Origin: Streptomyces prunicolor NBRC 13075
GTDB taxonomy: Bacteria; Actinomycetota; Actinomycetes; Streptomycetales; Streptomycetaceae
Assembly (NCBI RefSeq): GCF_000367365.1
Contig: NZ_BARF01000097.1
Span: 1-64,000, forward strand
Reading direction: 5' to 3'
DNA length: 64,000 nucleotides
The notes below the pieces were generated by a model that saw nothing but the letters and a program-made list of their open reading frames with translations, was not told the DNA's origin and searched no databases. Position numbers and translations under genes: made by a program. The stretch's first letter is position 1, and the number at the start of each line of letters is the position of its first letter. Of this stretch, positions 58,014 to 64,000 are shown piece after piece.

Positions 58014-61000
58014 ATGCGCGTCACCGCTGCCCTGTCGACCGAGTTGTTCGTCGGCACCGCCGAGCATCCGCTCCAGGTCGTGGCCGCCGAACTCACGCAT
58101 GCCCCCGGCCGGCCGGTCCGCCTCACGGTCGAGGGCCCCGGTGTGCACGGCAGCGCGGAGACGGTCGTGGGCGAGGACGGCACCGTGCGCGCCGAGATAC
58201 CGGTGGCCTCGGACCTCGCGCCCGGCGAGCGGTGCGCGATCGCGGTGACGGCGGCCGACGGCGACCAACTGGCCACGCTCACCGCCGAGTTCACGGCCGC
58301 CGAACCCGGCTGGACCATGTTCATGGTCAGCCACTTCCACTACGACCCCGTCTGGTGGAACACCCAGGGCGCCTACACCGAGACCTGGGACGTCGCCGAC
58401 GACCCCGGCTCCACCGGTCTCCCGGCCCGCACCTTCGACTCCCGCGGCCAGTCCGGCATGAGCCTGGTCCGCGCCCACTGCGACCTGGCCCGCCGCGACC
58501 CGGCGTACACCTTCGTGCTGGCCGAGGTCGACTACCTCAAGCCGTACTGGGACGCCTACCCGGAGGAACGCGGCTTCCTCCGCGAGCTGATCCGCACCGG
58601 CCGGGTCGAGATCATGGGCGGCACGTACAACGAGCCCAACACCAACCTCACCGGCGCCGAGGCGACCGTACGCAACGCCCTGTACGGGGACGGCTTCCAG
58701 CGCGGCATCCTGGGCGCGACCCCCGAAACCGCTTGGCAACTCGACGCGTTCGGGCACGACCCGCAGTTCCCCGGGCTCATGGCGGACGCGGGGGTCACCT
58801 CCAGCTCCTGGGCGCGTGGACCGTTCCACCAATGGGGCCCGACCCTGTCCGTGTTCGGCGAGGAGCCGCGCGACCCCCAACGCATGCAGTTCCCGGCCGA
58901 GTTCAGCTGGATCGCCCCCTCCGGCCGCGGGCTCCTCACCGCCTACATGGTCAACCACTACGGCGCCGGCTGGGCGATCGACAACGCGCCCACGCTCCCC
59001 GAGGCCGAGGCAGCAGCACTGAAGCTCTTCCGGGGCCTGAAGAAGGTCGCGCTCACCCGCAACGTGCTGCTCCCGGTCGGCGGGGACTACGCGCCCCCGT
59101 GCCGCTGGGTGATGGACATCCACCGGGACTGGAACGCCCGTTACGTCTGGCCGCGCTTCGTCAGCGCGATCCCCCGGGACTTCTTCGCCGCCGTCCGCGC
59201 CGAGTTGGCCGAGGAGGGCCGCAAAGCGTCCCCACAGACCCGGGACATGAACCCGATCTACACCGGCAAGGACGTCTCCTACATCGACACCAAGCAGGCC
59301 CAGCGCTACGGCGAGACGCTCCTCGCCGACGCCGAGGCCTGGGCCACGCTCGCCTCGCTGGTCGCCCAACACCCGTACCCGGACGCGGCGTTGGACAAAG
59401 CCTGGCGGCAGCTGATCTACGGCGCCCACCACGACGCCATCACCGGCTCCGAGTCGGACCAGGTGTACATCGACCTGATGACCGGCTGGCGCGAGCTGTA
59501 CGACCTGGCCGAGACGGCGCACGCCGACGCGACGGACGCCCTGGCCGGAAAGGTGGCCCAACTACCGGGCGGCACCGACGACTTGGTCGTGTTCAACGCG
59601 GCGACCTGGGAGCGCCGGGACGTCCTGACGGTCGCCGACCCCGGCCGCGTCCCGCTGGACGACACCGGCCTGCCCCTGCCTGCCGTACGCGAGGGCGACC
59701 AACTCCGCGTCGTCGTACCGGACGTACCCGGCATGGGCCTCAAGGCCCTCCCGCTCGCCGAGGGTTCGGTACCCGAGTGGACGAGCGGCGAAGGCCTCAC
59801 CATCCGCAACGAGTTCTACGAGCTGACGGTCGACCCCGCGCGCGGCGGCGGTGTCAGCAGCCTGCGCGAACTGGCCCAGGACGGCCGGGAGTTGCTGCGC
59901 ACCGGTGACATCGGCAACGAACTCGTCGTACAGGAGGAGTACGCGCGGCACCCGCGGTTCGGTGAGGGGCCGTGGCATCTCACGCCGACCGGGACCACCG
60001 CCGCACGCAGCCGGGACGTCCTCGCCGAGGTCGAGGTCCAGCACTCCCCCGCCGGTTCACGGATCACCGTCACCGCCGACCTCGAACTGTTCCGGTACAC
60101 ACAGCGGTTGACGCTGTGGGCAGGAGTCCCGCGCCTCGATGTGACGACGACCATCGACGGTTACGACGGCGCCGACCGGCTGATCCGGGTGCGCTGGCCG
60201 TCCGACGTGACCGGTGGGCTGCCGGTGCACGAGGTGGCGGACGCGGTGATCGGGCGCGGGTTCGGGTTCGTGGAGGTGGACAGCGAGGAGTTCCCGTGGA
60301 CGCTCGACAACCCGGCGAACACCTGGTTCGGACTGGGGTCCACCGCGCGGGTCGCGGTGCGGGACGAGGCGGGGCGGCTGCTCGGCCACCGGTCGATCGG
60401 CGTCGCCGAACTCGTCTACGCCGACTGGGACGAGGCCGGTGAACTCGGTGCCCCGCTCGCCGCCGCGCTGGTCCGCGTCGGGGTCACCGCGACCTCGACG
60501 ATCGCCGGTGGCCCGCGCTACGGCGACCTCGAAGTCGACTCCAATCTCCCGGACTTCCGGATCGCCGTGGGCGCTCCCGAGCGCAACTCCGTGGTCGCCG
60601 AGGCCCTCGGCTGGGACCCGGCCGCCGGACGCGAACTACGCCGCCAACTGGCCGAGCGGGGCGCGGCGGCGGTGTGGGTCGCGCCGCGTGCCGGACTGCG
60701 GGAGGAGTGGGTGCCCGGGGCCGATCTGCGCGACCTCGAACGGCTGCCGCTGCTAGTCGTGGCGGGTGCCCGCCCCGAGGACGACGCCAAGGCGGTGGAC
60801 GCGCTGATCGCCGACCTCGACGACGCGGTCCTCACGGCCACGGCGGCGGGCGGCTGCGAGGCGCTGCCGCCGGGCGACGCCTGGGACGGCCGCAGCTTCG
60901 CCGTGCTCAACCGGGGCACGCCCGGCTGTGTCGTCACCTCCTCCGGCGACCTCTACATGTCCCTCATGCGCTCCTGCACCGGCTGGCCCTCCGGCATCTG

Positions 61001-62246
61001 GGTCGACCCGCCCCGCCGCACCGCACCCGACGGCTCCGCCTTCCAACTCCAGCGCTGGACCCACGAGTTCGAGTACGCGGTGGTCGCGGGCGCGGGTGAC
61101 TGGCGCGACGTCCGACTCCCGCAGGCCGGACATGAGTTCAACCACCCGCTGACGGCCCGCCTGCGAGCCTCCACCCAACAGGGCACCCTGCCAAGGAAGT
61201 TGGCCCTGCTCACCCTGGAACCGGCGGGCGAGGTCGTGCTCGACGCCCTCAAGCCGCTCGGCTCCCCGCTCGCCCGGGGCAGCGCGGTACCGGTCGACCC
61301 GGGGCGCGGTGTCGTCGTACGGCTCCACGAGGTGAACGGTCGGCCGGTGCGGGCCCGGATACGCGGCCCGCACGACTGGGCCGAGGGCGCCCGGGCCGAC
61401 GTACTGGAGGCGCCCGGCGAGGAGTTGACCCCGGAGCGGGACGGCGGGCTGGCCCTCGACCTGACCGGTTTCGAGGTCGCGACGGTGCTGGCCACGCCCG
61501 GTACCGCCTCCGCATCCCCAACCGGCCCCGGAACAGCGGCACATGAGCCCGCCCAGCCCCTCCACACCCGCTACTGGCTCCACAACTCCGGTCCCGCGCC
61601 CCGGGGGAACATACCGGTGTCGGTGTACCTCTCCCCCGGCGCTCTCACCGTGTCGGGCCCCGTCACCGCGACGGTCCGGGTCGGCTCGGAACTCACCGAC
61701 GCGCCGGTGTCGGGCACGGTCGGCTTCGAGGTACCGCCCGGCTGGACCGCCGAACCCGCCCAACTGCCGTACGCGTTGGGCCCCGGCGGGTTCACGCTGG
61801 CCGAGGTGACCGTGACGCCACCGCCACAGCCGGAGCCCGGCCGGCACTGGCTCGCGGCACGGTTGGAGTACGGCGGGCAGACGTACGAGGACACCGTGGC
61901 GCTGGATGTGGCGGACGGGCAGCACGGGCCAACGCTCGTGTCCGCACTGGGCGTTGAGCGGATCAGCGTGCGAACCGGCGAGCGCGTCCAGGTGCCCGCC
62001 ACCGTCCGCAACACCACCCAGGGACCCATCAACGGCACCCTCTGGGCCGTCTCCTCTTGGGGCACCTGGGCCGGTGTCGAACCCGGCTGCCAGGGGTTCA
62101 CGGTGGCCGGTGGCGCGGAGCAGGAGTGCGTGATCGAGGTGGACGGCTCGGCGGTGGAGCCGGGGTCGTACTGGCTGCTGGCGAAGGTCGCCTGGAACGG
62201 GTGTGTCGCCTACACGGAGGCCGTCGCGCTGGAGGTGACGCCATGA
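58014..62246 (+). CDS. GH38 alpha-mannosidase with C-terminal NEW3-like domains
   Basis: 1410 aa; ATG at 58014 with AGGAGA upstream. An N-terminal beta-rich domain of about 100 residues precedes the GH38 core: the zinc site SHFHYDPVWWN (His107, His109, Asp111), nucleophile Asp244 in WQLDAFGHDPQFPG, and YGAHHDAITGSE. A central all-beta mannosidase region follows, then two Ig-like NPCBM-associated (NEW3) domains at about 1180-1410. No signal peptide, so it acts in the cytoplasm on imported mannosides. The 3' end overlaps the next gene by ATGA. Longer than typical GH38 enzymes (about 1000 aa) because of the terminal domains. Confidence 0.93.
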   Translation: MRVTAALSTELFVGTAEHPLQVVAAELTHAPGRPVRLTVEGPGVHGSAETVVGEDGTVRAEIPVASDLAPGERCAIAVTAADGDQLATLTAEFTAAEPGWTMFMVSHFHYDPVWWNTQGAYTETWDVADDPGSTGLPARTFDSRGQSGMSLVRAHCDLARRDPAYTFVLAEVDYLKPYWDAYPEERGFLRELIRTGRVEIMGGTYNEPNTNLTGAEATVRNALYGDGFQRGILGATPETAWQLDAFGHDPQFPGLMADAGVTSSSWARGPFHQWGPTLSVFGEEPRDPQRMQFPAEFSWIAPSGRGLLTAYMVNHYGAGWAIDNAPTLPEAEAAALKLFRGLKKVALTRNVLLPVGGDYAPPCRWVMDIHRDWNARYVWPRFVSAIPRDFFAAVRAELAEEGRKASPQTRDMNPIYTGKDVSYIDTKQAQRYGETLLADAEAWATLASLVAQHPYPDAALDKAWRQLIYGAHHDAITGSESDQVYIDLMTGWRELYDLAETAHADATDALAGKVAQLPGGTDDLVVFNAATWERRDVLTVADPGRVPLDDTGLPLPAVREGDQLRVVVPDVPGMGLKALPLAEGSVPEWTSGEGLTIRNEFYELTVDPARGGGVSSLRELAQDGRELLRTGDIGNELVVQEEYARHPRFGEGPWHLTPTGTTAARSRDVLAEVEVQHSPAGSRITVTADLELFRYTQRLTLWAGVPRLDVTTTIDGYDGADRLIRVRWPSDVTGGLPVHEVADAVIGRGFGFVEVDSEEFPWTLDNPANTWFGLGSTARVAVRDEAGRLLGHRSIGVAELVYADWDEAGELGAPLAAALVRVGVTATSTIAGGPRYGDLEVDSNLPDFRIAVGAPERNSVVAEALGWDPAAGRELRRQLAERGAAAVWVAPRAGLREEWVPGADLRDLERLPLLVVAGARPEDDAKAVDALIADLDDAVLTATAAGGCEALPPGDAWDGRSFAVLNRGTPGCVVTSSGDLYMSLMRSCTGWPSGIWVDPPRRTAPDGSAFQLQRWTHEFEYAVVAGAGDWRDVRLPQAGHEFNHPLTARLRASTQQGTLPRKLALLTLEPAGEVVLDALKPLGSPLARGSAVPVDPGRGVVVRLHEVNGRPVRARIRGPHDWAEGARADVLEAPGEELTPERDGGLALDLTGFEVATVLATPGTASASPTGPGTAAHEPAQPLHTRYWLHNSGPAPRGNIPVSVYLSPGALTVSGPVTATVRVGSELTDAPVSGTVGFEVPPGWTAEPAQLPYALGPGGFTLAEVTVTPPPQPEPGRHWLAARLEYGGQTYEDTVALDVADGQHGPTLVSALGVERISVRTGERVQVPATVRNTTQGPINGTLWAVSSWGTWAGVEPGCQGFTVAGGAEQECVIEVDGSAVEPGSYWLLAKVAWNGCVAYTEAVALEVTP

Positions 62247-62872
62247 CCGAGCACGCGGCCGTGGTGCGCGGCAGGACCGTTCCAAAGAGGCGGGTGGACG
62301 CGCTGCTGGCGGCCGTACCGGCCCGGGATCGGGAGAGCACCCGGCCAGAGGCGCTCGCGCGGGCCGAACGGCAGCGGCGACGCTGGGCGACGCAAGTGGT
62401 GGTCATCGACGAGCTGGCCCAACGGGCGTGTGTGGAGCGGGGGTTGAAACCTCCCGCCGAAGTGGCGCCGGATCAGGTGCTCGCCGTGGCCGAGACCGAT
62501 GTCGCCGATCTCGGCAGTATCGTCGCGGCGGCCCTCGCGCACTCCCCGGCCGCCCGGCTGCTGCTGGCCGAGCTGGAGGGCGAGCAGGAGGTCACGGAGG
62601 CGGCCGTACGGGACTACTACGACCGGAACCGGGACCGCTTCCTCACCCCGGAGGCGCTACGGCGCGGCGCCGACCCGTTCGGCGGGGTGTCATCGGAGGA
62701 CTTCGTGCCGTACGAGCAGGCACGCGAGGGTGTCGGGCGCGAGTTGCGGCGGGCCGCGGGGCGGCGGGCCTTCTTCGGCTGGTTGGACCGGGCCAAGGCC
62801 GGAGTTGAGTACGCGGCCGGTCATGAGCACCCCGGCGATCCGGCGCATCCGGACCACGAGCATCGGCACTGA
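62243..62872 (+). CDS. SurA/parvulin N-domain-like protein with His-rich tail
   Basis: 209 aa, ATGA overlap with the GH38 gene. Helical stretches such as VVRGRTVPKRRVDALLA and VTEAAVRDYYDRNRDRFLTPEALRR resemble the N-terminal part of SurA/PpiC chaperones, but the parvulin isomerase domain itself is missing. The C-terminus HEHPGDPAHPDHEHRH is a likely metal-binding tail. No signal peptide, so a chaperone role outside the cell is unlikely. Its translational coupling to the mannosidase suggests a helper role for that enzyme (inference). Confidence 0.7.
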   Translation: MTEHAAVVRGRTVPKRRVDALLAAVPARDRESTRPEALARAERQRRRWATQVVVIDELAQRACVERGLKPPAEVAPDQVLAVAETDVADLGSIVAAALAHSPAARLLLAELEGEQEVTEAAVRDYYDRNRDRFLTPEALRRGADPFGGVSSEDFVPYEQAREGVGRELRRAAGRRAFFGWLDRAKAGVEYAAGHEHPGDPAHPDHEHRH

Positions 62873-62958
62873 TCACTCCCGGAACCTAAAAGCAACACGA
62901 GAACCCATTGACCTCCGATGAATTCTGGTCCACCTTTTCATCAATCGGGGTCGAAGTT

Positions 62959-62974
62959 GGTTAATTGAACCAGC
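62959..62974 (+). promoter_or_regulatory. RpiR-regulon palindrome, site 3
   Basis: GGTTAATTGAACCAGC, 27 bp upstream of the sugar-binding-protein start; same pattern as sites 1 and 2. Together they suggest the consensus GGTTGWTTGAWCCAYC. Confidence 0.55.
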
Positions 62975-63001
62975 GGTTGGCTGGTGCTCAGGAGGGCAGC
63001 G

Positions 63002-64000
63002 ATGCGCACAGGAAGACTGACCGGATCGATGGTGGGGATCGTCGTCCTGACCCTGACGGCCGCCGGCTGCGGGCTGTCCGGCAGTTCGGGCGACAGCGAC
63101 TCCACCGCGGGCGGCTGCAAGGTCGACAAGGGCAATGTGGGGTCCGGGAAGCTCACCGGTGAGGTGAAGGGCAACATCACCTTCCAGACCACCAACTTGA
63201 AGAAGGACTTCGGGACGTTCTTCAACGGGGTCATCAAGTCCTTCGAGAAGGCGCACCCCGGTACGTCGGTGAAGTGGATCGACGATCCGGGCGACGCGAC
63301 GTTCGGACAGCGCACGGTCGCCGACGCCCAGGCCTGCACCCTGCCCGACGTGCTCAACGTCGACTCCCCGACCGCGACCGCCCTCACGAAGGCCGGCTAC
63401 CTGCTCAACCTGGGCGTCAAGGACCCGGACGCCGCCAAGCCGTTCGTCCCCGCGTTCTGGAAGTCCAGCACCATGAAGGACTCCTCGGGCACCTTGGTGC
63501 ACAGCGTGCTGCCCTGGTACACCGGTGGCGTCCTCCTGACGTACAACACCGACCTGCTGAAGAAGGCGGGGATCGACCCGGCGAAGCCGCCGACAACGAT
63601 GTTCGGGCTGTTCGCCGACTACGAGAAGATCGCCAAGAAGGCCGACGGCAAGTACTTCGCGACCATGGCCAACCCGGTCTGGCGGATCCCGGCCGACTGG
63701 GACCAGATGAACATCAAGACGCTGTCGGCGGACGGCAAGTCGGCGGTCTTCGCCGACGATCCCAGGACCGCCCAGTGGGTCGCGTGGATGGCGAAGCTGT
63801 ACAAGGAAGGCGCGATGCCGAAGGACTCGCTGTCGTCCAACAGCGACCCCTCCACGCTCTACAGCCAGGGCAAGGTCGCCTACGGTTCGACGAACCCGAG
63901 CTTCGTGCGCTTCGTGAAGCAGAACAGTCCCTCGATCTACGCCAAGACAGCCGTCGGCCAGCAGCCCTTCGACGCGCTCGGCCACACCACGGCCGCCCCG
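63002..64000 (+). CDS. Sugar ABC importer binding lipoprotein (SBP_bac_1), partial
   Basis: 333 residues are visible; the gene runs off the right edge. ATG at 63002 follows AGGAGGG. A lipoprotein signal ends in LTAAGC. The mature domain fits cluster D sugar-binding proteins: ITFQTTNLKKDFGTFFNGVIKSFEKAHPG, DVLNVDSPTATALTKAGYLLNL, YTGGVLLTYNTDLLKKAGIDPAKPPTT. Likely ligand is a mannoside or related sugar, by its neighbours and shared palindrome. Permease genes should follow outside the window. Confidence 0.9.
   Translation, partial: MRTGRLTGSMVGIVVLTLTAAGCGLSGSSGDSDSTAGGCKVDKGNVGSGKLTGEVKGNITFQTTNLKKDFGTFFNGVIKSFEKAHPGTSVKWIDDPGDATFGQRTVADAQACTLPDVLNVDSPTATALTKAGYLLNLGVKDPDAAKPFVPAFWKSSTMKDSSGTLVHSVLPWYTGGVLLTYNTDLLKKAGIDPAKPPTTMFGLFADYEKIAKKADGKYFATMANPVWRIPADWDQMNIKTLSADGKSAVFADDPRTAQWVAWMAKLYKEGAMPKDSLSSNSDPSTLYSQGKVAYGSTNPSFVRFVKQNSPSIYAKTAVGQQPFDALGHTTAAP

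Overview
The window is 64 kb of very GC-rich DNA. Most genes use third-position G or C, GTG and TTG starts are common, and genes are often coupled by 4-bp ATGA or GTGA overlaps. Two conservons (cvnABCD) and the overall gene content point to a Streptomyces chromosome or a close relative. I see no tRNA, rRNA, CRISPR array or prophage. The only mobile element is an IS200/IS605-type TnpB unit at about 31.08-32.57 kb.

Layout. 1-1370: left-truncated MFS exporter (minus strand), divergent from a SAM methyltransferase. 2510-7385: an orphan sugar-binding lipoprotein directly followed by conservon 1. 7366-18137: M81 peptidase, a ROK repressor, and a divergent oligopeptide/oligosaccharide-type ABC importer operon ending in a ROK kinase, then a Tat-exported GH43-AbfB enzyme. 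Together these look like a plant-glycan (arabinoside or xyloside) uptake locus. 18194-26145: an osmolyte (betaine/choline-type) ABC importer whose binding-protein gene is separated from its permeases and ATPase by conservon 2. 26744-29769: a polyprenyl-phosphate mannose-type GT2 and GT39 pair. 29871-36201: a flavin-based electron-transfer operon (ferric-reductase-like protein, FMN-binding lipoprotein-like protein, ApbE) and a divergent OmpR-type two-component system; the TnpB plus ribbon-helix-helix unit sits inside the operon. 36379-36984: a GPP34 (GOLPH3-like) protein.

37354-52295 is the most interesting block: six tightly coupled genes for a PUFA-synthase-like secondary-lipid pathway. Gene 1 encodes two nitropropane-dioxygenase-like domains, then KS-AT-ACP-KR. 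Gene 2 encodes KS-(PfaB-like AT)-DH with a fused phosphopantetheinyl transferase. They are followed by a free ACP, an alpha/beta hydrolase, a GT1 glycosyltransferase and a zinc-ribbon methyltransferase. The set is nearly self-sufficient and predicts a reduced or partly unsaturated acyl chain that is released, glycosylated and methylated. I recall a related orphan locus near SCO0124-SCO0129 in S. coelicolor (recollection, not checked); I know of no established product.

52328-55904: a sugar-acid catabolic operon (aldolase, ACS-type MFS carrier, P-loop kinase) divergent from a DeoR regulator, with CACACGWW direct repeats between them. 55948-56076: an orphan promoter followed by a strong hairpin, a possible small RNA. 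56113-64000: an SIS protein, an RpiR/MurR regulator, a GH38 alpha-mannosidase, a small histidine-tailed protein and the start of a sugar ABC importer. Three near-identical 16-bp palindromes upstream of these transcription units suggest a single mannoside regulon under the RpiR protein.
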